From contig JACZXR010000024.1 of assembly GCA_022571535.1 (NCBI GenBank), positions 1-11,956 of the forward strand: DNA of 11,956 nucleotides, written 5' to 3'. Origin of the DNA: Deltaproteobacteria bacterium (lineage in GTDB: Bacteria; Desulfobacterota; Binatia; UBA9968; CAXXLF01). This document shows, piece by piece, positions 1 through 6,653 of this stretch (position 1 is its first letter; the number at the start of each line of letters is the position of its first letter). The notes under the pieces are model-generated. The model was not told the origin of the DNA and did no database searches. It saw nothing but the letters and a program-made list of their open reading frames with translations. The translations under genes were made by a program, and so were the position numbers.

Positions 1-10
1 GAGATTGGGT

Positions 11-33
11 GATCGTATGGCGGCTATACGATC
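11..33. repeat. Small perfect inverted repeat, 8-bp arms
   Basis: The arms GATCGTAT (11-18) and ATACGATC (26-33) are exact reverse complements around a 7-base centre that could pair slightly further (G20-C24). It lies downstream of the half-length permease gene in its direction of transcription. No T-run follows on the minus strand, so it is not a standard intrinsic terminator. The surrounding 1-127 holds no convincing coding frame: all three minus-strand frames contain a stop and lack a membrane-protein composition, and I see no ATG start on the minus strand. Confidence 0.5.
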
Positions 34-127
34 GCTCAGGCCGGTTGGTACGTTCGGCCGATTACAAAGTGCGAGTAGGGTCCTTCTAGCAATCCTTGTC
101 GTCAGTTAGAGGTTGAAGGGCTGAGGT

Positions 128-1105
128 CTACGGCGGTTGGGGTTCGAGGGTGAGCCTGGTCTGGGCGAGGAACCCGTCGATGAGTGCGGGCCGGTACCCT
201 TTACCCGTAATGACCTCGAAACGATGGCCCTGCCGGAGCACCTGGCTGTACCACCATGTGAGCAACATCGCAACCACGATCATGAGTGTTCCCATAGCCG
301 CCGTGATGCCGTGCTCAGGAGCGGCGCTGTTCGGTGGGTTGGCCTTCAAGTAAACAAACGTACTGAGCATGTAAATGCGACTTCCCAGTCCGATGATGGC
401 CGGAATGTCAAACGTCGCAATCCCTATCGTGAGCATATAGATGACTGCCGCCAGAATGCCCGGCAAGGCAAGTGGCAGCGTGACGTGGCGAAGTGTCCCA
501 AAGAATCCCATGCCATGGATCTTGGCTGCCTCCTCAAGGCTGGGGTTCATCGCCCGAAACACCTGAGCGGTTAAAATAAAAGCGAGCGCAGCCAGACTGA
601 GGCCCTGGACGAAACCCATCCCGATAGGGGTCGCGATATTGATCGGGCCATTCTCAAAACCAAACGAGGACATCAGCCACCGGTTCAGAAAGCCAATTCG
701 CGGGTGCGCGATCAAAGTCCATCCCATCGCCGTATAGATACCCGGGATGAGAAGGCCGAGAGTCATGATGGCATAGACGAACATCTTGCCTGGGATCGTC
801 GTCCTCTCGGTCAGCCACGCAATGGGAAGGCCAATCGCAAGGGCAACGATTGTGGTAGCAATGGTGAAGACCAACGTGTTCCATACTACGTGATATACAA
901 ATGGATCCGTCAGGATTTCACCGTAATTTGCCAGCGTGTAGACGGTGTCCTCTGTGCCGATGGTTCCCTTCTGAAAACTCACCCACAGCAGGATGGCTAC
1001 AAACAGCACGATCAGGACCATCGGCGCTAGTGCCAATGACAACATTATGGGAGACGTCTGAAACCTCACGCCGATAAGGCGGGGAAGACGCAGGACCGAT
1101 TCCAT
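128..1105 (-). CDS. ABC transporter permease, half-length (FbpB/AfuB-like N-terminal half)
   Basis: Inner-membrane subunit of a binding-protein-dependent importer of the iron(III)/spermidine/thiamine permease superfamily. The 325-residue product has about six hydrophobic segments (roughly 26-46, 77-99, 108-130, 163-185, 216-238, 272-290). The cytoplasmic EAA loop that docks on the ATPase is at 191-215: EEAAKIHGMG, then TLPLALPG. FbpB-type permeases are usually about 500-560 residues with two such halves. Here the reading frame stops shortly after the sequence ITGKGYRP (299-306), which in long homologues is the linker to the second half. Either a separate second permease lies beyond the window, or the half-protein dimerises, or the gene was truncated. 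It is the third gene after the ATPase and binding protein on the same strand. The ATG at 1105 has only a distant AAGG upstream, so translation may be modest. Substrate is not determinable; iron or a small organic cation are the family precedents. Confidence 0.85.
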   Translation of the reverse strand: MESVLRLPRLIGVRFQTSPIMLSLALAPMVLIVLFVAILLWVSFQKGTIGTEDTVYTLANYGEILTDPFVYHVVWNTLVFTIATTIVALAIGLPIAWLTERTTIPGKMFVYAIMTLGLLIPGIYTAMGWTLIAHPRIGFLNRWLMSSFGFENGPINIATPIGMGFVQGLSLAALAFILTAQVFRAMNPSLEEAAKIHGMGFFGTLRHVTLPLALPGILAAVIYMLTIGIATFDIPAIIGLGSRIYMLSTFVYLKANPPNSAAPEHGITAAMGTLMIVVAMLLTWWYSQVLRQGHRFEVITGKGYRPALIDGFLAQTRLTLEPQPP

Positions 1106-1130
1106 GATTAAATCTTTACCTTAAAGATAC

Positions 1131-1164
1131 AGGCGTGGAGATGCCTCACGGCCTCTCCACGCCT
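1131..1164 (-). other. Strong intercistronic hairpin between binding-protein and permease genes
   Basis: AGGCGTGGAGA (1131-1141) and TCTCCACGCCT (1154-1164) form a perfect 11-bp stem. The 12-base interior can add three more pairs (GCC 1143-1145 with GGC 1150-1152). It sits just after the stop codon of the binding-protein gene and about 26 bases before the permease start. The minus-strand RNA continues with no U-run, so it is not a clean intrinsic terminator. Such hairpins between a binding protein and its permease are known in other importers (for example malE-malF) to protect the upstream message and raise binding-protein yield; that role here is inference. Confidence 0.7.
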
Positions 1165-1173
1165 AGACAGGTG

Positions 1174-2268
1174 TTACTTTTTCTTCAGAATCTTCTGTAG
1201 CGCCTTCTGGTTCTTCCGGTAACCCTTGAAAGAACCAAGCCACTCCGGTGAGTTGATCGCAATCTTCGCGCCGGCGGCCCGGGCCTTGTCCAACTTCTTT
1301 TTCTGATGTGATTCGGGGTAGAGGTGTAGATCATACCCATCAATCTCCCAAAGGAGCTTTTGACCCTCTACCGTTTGTATATAGGCAGCGAACAGTGCGG
1401 CGGCATTGGGGGCGCTGGAGTTTTTCGGCACGGCGAAATACCTCGTGTGGGAAATGGTGGCATCGCTCATGATCGCGTAACCTAGTGGAACGCCTCGTCT
1501 TTGGGCCAGGTTGACGTATTGGTCGCCGCAGCTCAGGACGAGCATCAGAAATTCGCCGCTGGTGATTCGGTCCATCTCTCCGCAGCGCATCAGGCCAGCG
1601 ATCTGTTGGGAGAGCTTTTTGGTGAACTCGCGCATCGCCTCGCGGCCTAAGAGATCCGGCATAGAAAACTCTCGCATTCCGGCCGCATAGGGGGTTGACG
1701 CGATCTTGCCCTTCCACTTGGGCTTGAGGGTATCGGCCAGACTGCGCGGGATGTCATCCCCCTTAACCAGGTCGCTGTTATAGACAACCCCTACAAGGGT
1801 AGAAGCGAATGCGATGCCTAAGCCGCCGGTCACGATTGGATTAAAGCCGGGCTCGGACTTGAGCGGACGCTCGAGGAGATCAGCCCATTTTATGGACATT
1901 ACCGGCGTGGTCTTCGCCGTCATTGCATCGAGCATGGCCTGCGCATTCCCGGTGTAGACATCACTGCTGGCAGGCTGTCCGGCCGCTAGCTCCCGTTGCA
2001 TCTTCCCCATCATTCGCTGCATGTTCGGACCGGGGGTAAACTCCGGTTTGAGATTGAGTCCGTATTTTTTGTTAATCCTACCAATGATTTTCTTAAGCCC
2101 CTTGCTGCCGTGCAATGTCGATGACGACCACTGTGCCCTGAATGTGGTTTCTTTCTTCGCGCCCTTGATCAAATCAGCAAGCGTGTCTGCGTGCGATGCT
2201 GGAACATGCGCCGCAACCAGGAAAGCGGAAACCAGCATTAGTCCGAATATTTTCCATACTCTCAACAT
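1174..2268 (-). CDS. Periplasmic ABC transporter substrate-binding protein (iron/polyamine-type family)
   Basis: Extracellular solute-binding protein that delivers ligand to the neighbouring permease. I chose the ATG at 2268 (364 residues) because it has an excellent ribosome binding site (AAGGAGGG at 2276-2283, 7 bases away) and starts a textbook signal peptide: MLRVWKIFG, a hydrophobic core to about residue 20, and likely cleavage after ASHA (27). A frame extending further upstream to 2352 would bury this signal. The mature part resembles the type 2 periplasmic-binding fold of AfuA/FbpA/PotD-like proteins, with DVYTGNAQAMLDA and a GVVYNSDL segment typical of the family. I do not see the paired tyrosines that bind iron in FbpA, so ferric iron is not proven as ligand. 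Two cysteines (in LMRCGE and VLSCGD) could form a disulfide. The C-terminus is lysine-rich. It lies between the ATPase and permease genes and is probably cotranscribed with them. Confidence 0.85.
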   Translation of the reverse strand: MLRVWKIFGLMLVSAFLVAAHVPASHADTLADLIKGAKKETTFRAQWSSSTLHGSKGLKKIIGRINKKYGLNLKPEFTPGPNMQRMMGKMQRELAAGQPASSDVYTGNAQAMLDAMTAKTTPVMSIKWADLLERPLKSEPGFNPIVTGGLGIAFASTLVGVVYNSDLVKGDDIPRSLADTLKPKWKGKIASTPYAAGMREFSMPDLLGREAMREFTKKLSQQIAGLMRCGEMDRITSGEFLMLVLSCGDQYVNLAQRRGVPLGYAIMSDATISHTRYFAVPKNSSAPNAAALFAAYIQTVEGQKLLWEIDGYDLHLYPESHQKKKLDKARAAGAKIAINSPEWLGSFKGYRKNQKALQKILKKK

Positions 2269-2275
2269 AATCTTA

Positions 2276-2283
2276 CCCTCCTT
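2276..2283 (-). promoter_or_regulatory. Ribosome binding site deciding the binding-protein start
   Basis: AAGGAGGG on the minus strand, 7 bases before the ATG at 2268. It is among the strongest Shine-Dalgarno matches in the window. It supports the internal ATG over the upstream in-frame start at 2352, and it fits the need to make binding protein in excess over the membrane subunits. Confidence 0.8.
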
Positions 2284-2348
2284 ATAAAAAATAATTGTTT
2301 TTGTCGTTCTGATATTGCCCGTTGAATTTGCACGATCGCCTTTCTTCC

Positions 2349-3479
2349 TCATGAATTTAGAGACCTCCCATGTGGGGGTACAGATCCTTCTGCGAGATTG
2401 ACCCTTTCGCTCGCAGGGAAAATCATAATGTCAGCAGGGTCCACGTAAAGGTTCAGTTGCCCATTTCCCTGGGTGATTATAGCACGGCTCTTGCCTACGA
2501 GGGCATGCTCCCGGATCACCACGTCATAGGTGAACTGGTCGCCCAGGAAAGTGCTGGACCGAAGATTGGCTCGCATTGTGTTTTCACCGGTGCCGGGTGG
2601 GCTGTCGACAATCGTGAGACATTCCGGTCGAAAGCCCAAGAGGACCTCGTCACCGGGAGTCGCAGTGGTCTTTATATTGAATGAGCCGATAGGGGTCTCA
2701 ATCAAGTGTGGTCCGGTCGATTTGCCGGTCAGCCAGTTGACCAGCCCGAAGAACTCAGCGACTTCTACCCGACTAGGGTGGTAGTATAGGTCCATCGGGG
2801 CCCCTACCTGAAGCAGCTCCCCTGCCTGCAGAAGGGCAATCTTATCGGCGATTGCCATGGCCTCGACCTGATCATGGGTGACATAGAGCACGGTGAAGTC
2901 GAGATGCTTCGCCAGCTCTCGGATTTTTCCCCGCACCTCTTCCCTCAAGCGGGCGTCGAGGTTGCTGAGGGGCTCGTCCATCAATAGAACCATTGGGTTG
3001 ACTGCTATCGCGCGGGCCAGGGCCACACGCTGCTGCTGCCCCCCGCTGAGCAGAGTGGCCGAGCGGTGGGTTTGCTCTTCGAGTTGGACCAGCCGCAGGG
3101 CTTCGTTCACGCGGCCGGCTACCTCGGCGCGCGGTATCCGTTGCGCACCTTCTGCCAGAGGCAGCGCCACGTTCTCGAAGACCGTCAGATGCGGCCAGAC
3201 AGCATAGGACTGAAAGACCATCCCGAGCCTGCGCTGCTGGGGCGGTATCCAAGTAGGCGGATTGTCAGAACAAACCAGCTGATCGGCGATGCGAATCTCG
3301 CCTCGCTCCGGGGACTCTAAACCACCGACGCATCTAAGGAGCGTCGTCTTACCGGAACCGCTCGCCCCAACGATGACGAAGAATTCCCCCTTAGCCACAT
3401 CGAGATCCAAGTCATTCAGGGCCGTGACCTTGCCGCCAGTGACGGTAAATTGTTTAGAAAGCGCGCGAATCGAGATCAT
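2349..3479 (-). CDS. ABC transporter ATP-binding protein (FbpC/PotA-like)
   Basis: Cytoplasmic ATPase that powers the importer. From the ATG at 3479 the product is 376 residues. It shows Walker A GASGSGKTT (38-46), Q-loop glutamine in MVFQSY (about 90), signature LSGGQQQR (144-151), Walker B VLLMDEP (164-170), the D-loop SNLD, and the switch histidine in THDQ (202). The C-terminal 130 residues form a TOBE-type regulatory domain (GFRPECLTI, then FLGDQFTYDV), as in Fe3+, polyamine and maltose importers. The frame is open further upstream to a TTG at 3548, but the extra 23 residues are unlike the family, and a candidate promoter would place transcription initiation only a few bases before that TTG; the ATG at 3479 is therefore preferred. 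Its stop lies about 80 bases before the binding-protein start. It is the first gene of the transport operon. Confidence 0.92.
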   Translation of the reverse strand: MISIRALSKQFTVTGGKVTALNDLDLDVAKGEFFVIVGASGSGKTTLLRCVGGLESPERGEIRIADQLVCSDNPPTWIPPQQRRLGMVFQSYAVWPHLTVFENVALPLAEGAQRIPRAEVAGRVNEALRLVQLEEQTHRSATLLSGGQQQRVALARAIAVNPMVLLMDEPLSNLDARLREEVRGKIRELAKHLDFTVLYVTHDQVEAMAIADKIALLQAGELLQVGAPMDLYYHPSRVEVAEFFGLVNWLTGKSTGPHLIETPIGSFNIKTTATPGDEVLLGFRPECLTIVDSPPGTGENTMRANLRSSTFLGDQFTYDVVIREHALVGKSRAIITQGNGQLNLYVDPADIMIFPASERVNLAEGSVPPHGRSLNS

Positions 3480-3563
3480 GGGGAACTCGAAATCCTTGGG
3501 AATTCGATCCCTTGGAAACGGCCGGGCAAATCTTACGACACAGTGCAAGAGGCCAAAATAGCC

Positions 3564-3592
3564 ACATAATCAAGGTCCCCCATTCCTGTCAA
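3564..3592 (-). promoter_or_regulatory. Candidate sigma-70 promoter of the ABC transporter operon
   Basis: On the minus strand a perfect TTGACA (3587-3592) is followed after 17 bases by TTATGT (3564-3569) preceded by TG-A, that is, an extended -10 arrangement. The -10 hexamer itself is a weak match. Transcription would start near 3557, giving an untranslated leader of about 80 bases before the ATG at 3479. It lies in the 184-base gap between the DUF362 gene and the ATPase gene, the natural place for a separate transport-operon promoter. Confidence 0.4.
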
Positions 3593-3643
3593 GAGCAACA
3601 GGCCAGTTTTTAAATAAGAGTACTCAGCGATTTGTTGGACATA

Positions 3644-3671
3644 CTGCTTGTCGGTGCTATGTGTCAAGCAG
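3644..3671 (-). other. Hairpin overlapping the 3' end of the DUF362 gene
   Basis: CTGCTTG (3644-3650) and CAAGCAG (3665-3671) are exact complements with a 14-base loop, and the DUF362 stop codon (3664-3666) lies in one arm. No U-run follows on the minus strand. It may be a weak or factor-assisted 3' end of the fumC-frd transcript, or chance. Confidence 0.3.
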
Positions 3672-4725
3672 TTCCAAAGGCGTGTTTCCGAATAGCTGAG
3701 ATCAACCGGGCGTAATTTGGATCCGCCCCTTTGAGGGATTTTTCTTTTAGGTGAACTGAACGGCTGTCCTTGACTCCCAGGCCTAACTTGACAGCCCTTT
3801 TGATCTGCCTCTGCTCCCAGACCCCTTTCTCAAAAACCCTCTTCCACTTGGCATAGTGTTTGATCAGGCTTAGACCGATGATATCCGCTGCGACGCGATC
3901 ACCGCTGGCCAGTACTATTCCGGCTTTTTCTTGTTCCCCAGACCAGGGACCGCCTGAAGACATCACCATCGTCCCATCCACCAGATTCAGATGGGGCTGG
4001 TAGGCAAGATTAAGCTCAGAGACAATCTCCTCCCAATGGCTCGAATCGATAAGATACGGTCTCTGCCGGCTGTGGGTGGCGCCGATAAAATTTTTTAAGG
4101 TGATGCTGTAAGTAGCGCTGCGATGAGTTTTAATTATTGGGAGGTTGATAATACGGTCGACTTTATAGATCCACTCTGAGACATAGGCTTCCTTAATATG
4201 TTCCCCCTGAGGGAGATCCACCTTGACCCAGCGGTAATCCTCAAAAAATAGGGCCACTGCGCCTTCCTCTTCGACCACTCTTAGGATCCCCGTTTTTTGC
4301 ATGTTTTTGTTTGTCGGCAGGGTGAGCAGCGCCGACATATCTCCGACATAGACCGTCTTTGCGCCTGCTTCCTTAAGGATTCTGATGAGGGATCGAATCA
4401 CCTCGGGGCTGGTCGTGGTGGGAGGTGGCCGGCTGGACACCACGTTAGGTTTGATCAGAACCGTTTTCCCAGTTACCTGTAGTTTCTCTAGGCCCCCAAT
4501 CAAGCGAATGGCCTCCCGGACCATGAGCTCGACGTCGTCCCCGTGGACCAGGCCGACCAAGGCCTTGTTTCCTTCCAGAAAGGGATTGGGAAACTTTGGA
4601 GGAATCTGGCCTTTGGCCTCAGGTCTTAAGAATAGGTTCTTTACGGTCGAGCGCCAGCGAAACAGGAAGAAGGAAGATACCAGGAGGGAGGCAATATAGA
4701 ATAGGGACCTGCGTGTGAGGGTCAC
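3664..4725 (-). CDS. DUF362 family protein with N-terminal membrane anchor/Tat-like signal
   Basis: A 353-residue member of the DUF362 family, whose biochemical function is not established. The N-terminus has TRR followed by a hydrophobic stretch (about 8-23), which could be a twin-arginine-type signal or a single membrane anchor placing the domain outside the cytoplasmic membrane. Family-like elements are KTVLIKPNVVSS (87-98), the TTTSPEVI segment, IIKTHRSATYSITLKNFIGA, and the C-terminal LVDGTMVMSSGGPWSGE followed by ASGDRVAADIIG. Some DUF362 proteins carry ferredoxin-type clusters; this one contains no cysteine at all, so it binds no such cluster. It starts with GTG at 4725, overlapping the TGA of the preceding 96-residue gene (GTGA), which indicates translational coupling. 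It is the last gene of the apparent fumC-frd cluster. A role in cofactor handling or electron transfer would be a guess. Confidence 0.8.
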   Translation of the reverse strand: MTLTRRSLFYIASLLVSSFFLFRWRSTVKNLFLRPEAKGQIPPKFPNPFLEGNKALVGLVHGDDVELMVREAIRLIGGLEKLQVTGKTVLIKPNVVSSRPPPTTTSPEVIRSLIRILKEAGAKTVYVGDMSALLTLPTNKNMQKTGILRVVEEEGAVALFFEDYRWVKVDLPQGEHIKEAYVSEWIYKVDRIINLPIIKTHRSATYSITLKNFIGATHSRQRPYLIDSSHWEEIVSELNLAYQPHLNLVDGTMVMSSGGPWSGEQEKAGIVLASGDRVAADIIGLSLIKHYAKWKRVFEKGVWEQRQIKRAVKLGLGVKDSRSVHLKEKSLKGADPNYARLISAIRKHAFGTA

Positions 4726-5012
4726 AACCCCATCTTCTTGAGCACGTCCTTAGAGGTGCTCTGTGCCGGTGCCTCGCCTGGAAGGTAGAGCATGATTCCC
4801 CCGCGTGCCCGCCTGGTCTCGATGACGCCCTCATCCGCCAGCTGGGTAGTCCATTTGACCGGGTCGTCATCGATGAAGTATTCGCGGAAGGCCTGATTAA
4901 AGCCGGAGTAGACGGAATGGATGCCCTTGTACGGGTCTTTCCTGAGCTTGACGATGGCCCGCTTGACAAACTCAGCTTGGTTTAGTCTCTCCTCCTGGTT
5001 CTGCTCAGCCAT
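4722..5012 (-). CDS. Conserved-looking 96-residue protein of unknown function
   Basis: I do not recognise this gene. The product is a soluble, charged protein with no signal peptide, no membrane segment and no cysteine. The N-terminal half (residues 8-50) looks helical and is rich in Lys, Arg, Glu and Asn. The middle (51-78) reads as a helix followed by a glycine-containing beta hairpin: WTTQLADEG, then ETRRARGGIMLYLPG. This could suit a small winged-helix-like fold, but I see no clear recognition helix and do not call it a regulator. The ATG at 5012 has a G-rich ribosome binding site (GGGGG at 5019-5023). It lies 20 bases after the frdD stop and overlaps the DUF362 start by GTGA, so it is cotranscribed with both and most likely works with the DUF362 protein or the Frd complex. 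Confidence 0.75.
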   Translation of the reverse strand: MAEQNQEERLNQAEFVKRAIVKLRKDPYKGIHSVYSGFNQAFREYFIDDDPVKWTTQLADEGVIETRRARGGIMLYLPGEAPAQSTSKDVLKKMGL

Positions 5013-5032
5013 ATTGCACCCCCATTATTTAC

Positions 5033-5368
5033 TCAAACCGAAATTAGAACCCATAACGTTGCCACTGTACCCGCCACTGCACCGCCATAGCACACTACGG
5101 CAAGCGGTTTGCGTATGACCTTTAGTCCCATATCGTTCAGGGCAAAGTAGAATCGATGGGCCCAGTGATAGAGAGGCAAGGTGATGAGCACAAATAGATA
5201 AATCTTGACCCACCAGACCCGATACAACATGCCAGTATCCGATATCCACCCGAGCGGCAGCGCAAAACCCGTTAGGATGATATGAATGGGTACCAGGAAG
5301 GCAGCCACCACACCGCCTGCCGAGAAGAGCCCCCACCAAAAGGGTTCACTGGAATTTTTGCCAGCCAT
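5033..5368 (-). CDS. frdD: Fumarate reductase membrane anchor subunit D
   Basis: A 111-residue membrane protein with three predicted helices (about 13-35, 53-72, 88-109). It aligns by eye with E. coli FrdD: the N-terminal EPFWWGLFSAGG (8-19) matches EPVFWGLFGAGG, and the second helix LFVLITLPLYHWAHRF (58-73) matches the FrdD segment containing the conserved HR pair. FrdD together with FrdC anchors the FrdAB dimer and forms the quinone site. E. coli-type FrdC/FrdD bind no haem. The start codon is 2 bases after the frdC stop, with AAAGG just upstream, so it is tightly coupled to frdC. Whether the complex runs as fumarate reductase or succinate dehydrogenase cannot be told from the anchor sequence. 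Confidence 0.87.
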   Translation of the reverse strand: MAGKNSSEPFWWGLFSAGGVVAAFLVPIHIILTGFALPLGWISDTGMLYRVWWVKIYLFVLITLPLYHWAHRFYFALNDMGLKVIRKPLAVVCYGGAVAGTVATLWVLISV

Positions 5369-5370
5369 GT

Positions 5371-5784
5371 TTAACCTTTAAGGGATAGAAATAAATATAG
5401 AATAACAAGCGATACTACAATCCAAGCCCCAATGTTAAGTGCCGCCACCAAGTTCCGCGGGATTTCCCGTTTCCCTAGCCGTAGGGGTAGGACCACTGCT
5501 GTCGAGAAAAACCAGGTAATGCTGTGATATATAGCGAACAGCAGGGCGATGGCATGAAAGATGATCCACCCGGGTGATCCAAGTCTTTGCGCAAAGGCGG
5601 TGTACGATTTCGGGCCTTCACTGAGCTGGTAAATCTGGACTAGAAGGACAACCAGAAAAATCGCGATAAAGACGCTGGACAGCTCCCGCAGCATAAAGAG
5701 AAAGTAACTTCTCTTTCTTAGCCACCAGGTGGCAGGCATCTTTGGGTAGTACAGCATGGATTTGTCAGGTCTTGGACTGATCAT
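5371..5784 (-). CDS. frdC: Fumarate reductase membrane anchor subunit C
   Basis: Membrane anchor with three predicted helices (about 36-58, 77-101, 110-134). The pattern PATWWLRKRSYFLFMLRE (17-34) matches E. coli FrdC, where STWWKKLPFYRFYMLRE precedes the first helix. Glu34 corresponds to FrdC Glu29, known to lie at the quinone site in E. coli. A histidine in IYHSITWF matches FrdC LLHTKTWF. I start it at the ATG at 5784 (137 residues), which overlaps the frdB stop as ATGA. The frame extends upstream to a TTG at 5820, but that start would lie directly on its purine-rich site with no spacing and adds 12 residues absent from the family. Partner of frdD, which begins 2 bases after its stop. Confidence 0.88.
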   Translation of the reverse strand: MISPRPDKSMLYYPKMPATWWLRKRSYFLFMLRELSSVFIAIFLVVLLVQIYQLSEGPKSYTAFAQRLGSPGWIIFHAIALLFAIYHSITWFFSTAVVLPLRLGKREIPRNLVAALNIGAWIVVSLVILYLFLSLKG

Positions 5785-6527
5785 CTCTGTCCCCACGGAA
5801 GAAGGACTGACTTGAACCAATCCTTGGTGATCTCCACCTTGGAGCGCTGGATGGCAGCTGCCGGGTCAACCTCCTTCGGGCAGACCTCAGTGCATTCTCC
5901 TACGAATGTGCATTGCCAGATTCCTTCATGAGAGCCTAGCACTGCCTGGCGGCTTTCTTTTCCTTGATCGCGCGAGTCCTGATTATAGCGGTAGCCCAGG
6001 GCTATCGCTGCGGGTCCAAGGAACTCCGGCTCCATGCCGTAAACAGGACAGGCCGCGTAACAGAGCATACAGTTAATGCACTGAGTGAATTGTTGGTAGG
6101 CACTGAGTTCTTCCGGTGTCTGCAGGTATTCACCCTCCGATATCTGTTTTTCGGTCTTCCGGATGATCCAGGGTTTAACGCTTTTGAGTTTATCAAGAAA
6201 GTCACTCATGTCGATGACCAGGTCCCGAATGATCGGGAAGTTGACCAGGGGTTCAATACGGATTTCTTGTGGATAAAAATCACGCAGAAAGACGGCACAG
6301 GTCAGCTTGGGGACGCCATTGACCATCATCCCGCAACTCCCGCATACTCCCATGCGGCACGACCACCGGTAGGACAGTGTTCCGTCGATATGGTCCTTGA
6401 TGTAGTTGAGCGCGTCTAGAATCACCCAGTCCCTTTGGTACGGGACCGAGTAAGACTGGCTCCTCGGTATCTGGTCTTGACCAGGCAAATAGCGGGTAAT
6501 GTTCAGCGTTGCAGTAGCTCCGTTCAT
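5781..6527 (-). CDS. frdB: Fumarate reductase/succinate dehydrogenase iron-sulfur subunit
   Basis: Electron-relay subunit between the flavoprotein and the quinone in the membrane anchors. The 248 residues carry a full cluster set: [2Fe-2S] ligands Cys57, Cys62, Cys65, Cys77 in an N-terminal plant-ferredoxin-like domain, then Cys150, Cys153, Cys156 and Cys216 for [4Fe-4S], and Cys160, Cys206, Cys212 for [3Fe-4S]. The second-half spacing is the same as in E. coli FrdB shifted by two residues. Lys230, in SKVEITKDWF, corresponds to FrdB Lys228 near the quinone. The presence of all three clusters argues for an intact enzyme. The ATG at 6527 follows a strong G-rich ribosome binding site (AGAGGGGAG, 6531-6539). 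The stop overlaps the frdC start as ATGA. Unlike the tight joins downstream, it is separated from frdA by a structured 126-base spacer. Confidence 0.95.
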   Translation of the reverse strand: MNGATATLNITRYLPGQDQIPRSQSYSVPYQRDWVILDALNYIKDHIDGTLSYRWSCRMGVCGSCGMMVNGVPKLTCAVFLRDFYPQEIRIEPLVNFPIIRDLVIDMSDFLDKLKSVKPWIIRKTEKQISEGEYLQTPEELSAYQQFTQCINCMLCYAACPVYGMEPEFLGPAAIALGYRYNQDSRDQGKESRQAVLGSHEGIWQCTFVGECTEVCPKEVDPAAAIQRSKVEITKDWFKSVLLPWGQR

Positions 6528-6541
6528 GTTCTCCCCTCTAA

Positions 6542-6653
6542 CCCCGATCCGACATTATTCAGCGCAAGAAATCGTTCCTGATAAGCGTCCGATCGAAGCG
6601 AATAACTCTCTTTCAATCTGTGCATATAGCTTGGTCATTTTTGTCGGACGGGG
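6542..6653 (-). repeat. Imperfect 12-bp inverted repeat framing the frdA-frdB spacer
   Basis: CCCCGATCCGACA (6542-6554) pairs with TGTCGGACGGGG (6642-6653) over 12 base pairs with one bulged A. The right arm abuts the frdA stop codon; the left arm ends 14 bases before the frdB ATG, just outside its ribosome binding site. The 87 bases between the arms almost coincide with a 27-codon reading frame. It could be a long-range mRNA stem that sets the frdA/frdB ratio or limits readthrough, or the footprint of a small inverted-repeat insertion. Confidence 0.6.
6555..6638 (-). CDS. Possible 27-residue small protein between frdA and frdB
   Basis: A short ATG-to-TAA frame reading MTKLYAQIERELFASIGRL and ending SGTISCAE. 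It is not hydrophobic enough to be a clear membrane peptide; the first 18 residues could form an amphipathic helix, and a single cysteine sits near the end. It begins 3 bases inside one arm of a 12-bp inverted repeat, and its stop codon directly abuts the other arm. No good ribosome binding site precedes the ATG, and a 27-codon frame can arise by chance, so I list it only as a candidate. Confidence 0.2.
   Translation of the reverse strand: MTKLYAQIERELFASIGRLSGTISCAE

Noticed and set aside
1..127. Hidden frameshifted second half of the permease downstream of its stop
   Set aside because: Translating all three minus-strand frames gives stops and no hydrophobic helices or EAA motif.
2276..2300. 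TATAAG on the minus strand as a -10 for the binding-protein gene
   Set aside because: It overlaps the ribosome binding site, and no -35 lies at the right distance.
2269..2352. N-terminal extension of the binding protein from 2352
   Set aside because: It would bury an obvious signal peptide, and the ATG at 2268 has one of the best ribosome binding sites in the window.
3480..3548. N-terminal extension of the ABC ATPase from a TTG at 3548
   Set aside because: The 23 extra residues are unlike the family, and the candidate promoter would start transcription almost on that TTG. The ATG at 3479 begins the usual ATPase N-terminus.
5371..5820. Longer frdC starting at the TTG at 5820
   Set aside because: The purine-rich site touches the TTG with no spacing, the extra 12 residues have no counterpart in FrdC, and the ATG at 5784 makes a standard ATGA overlap with frdB.
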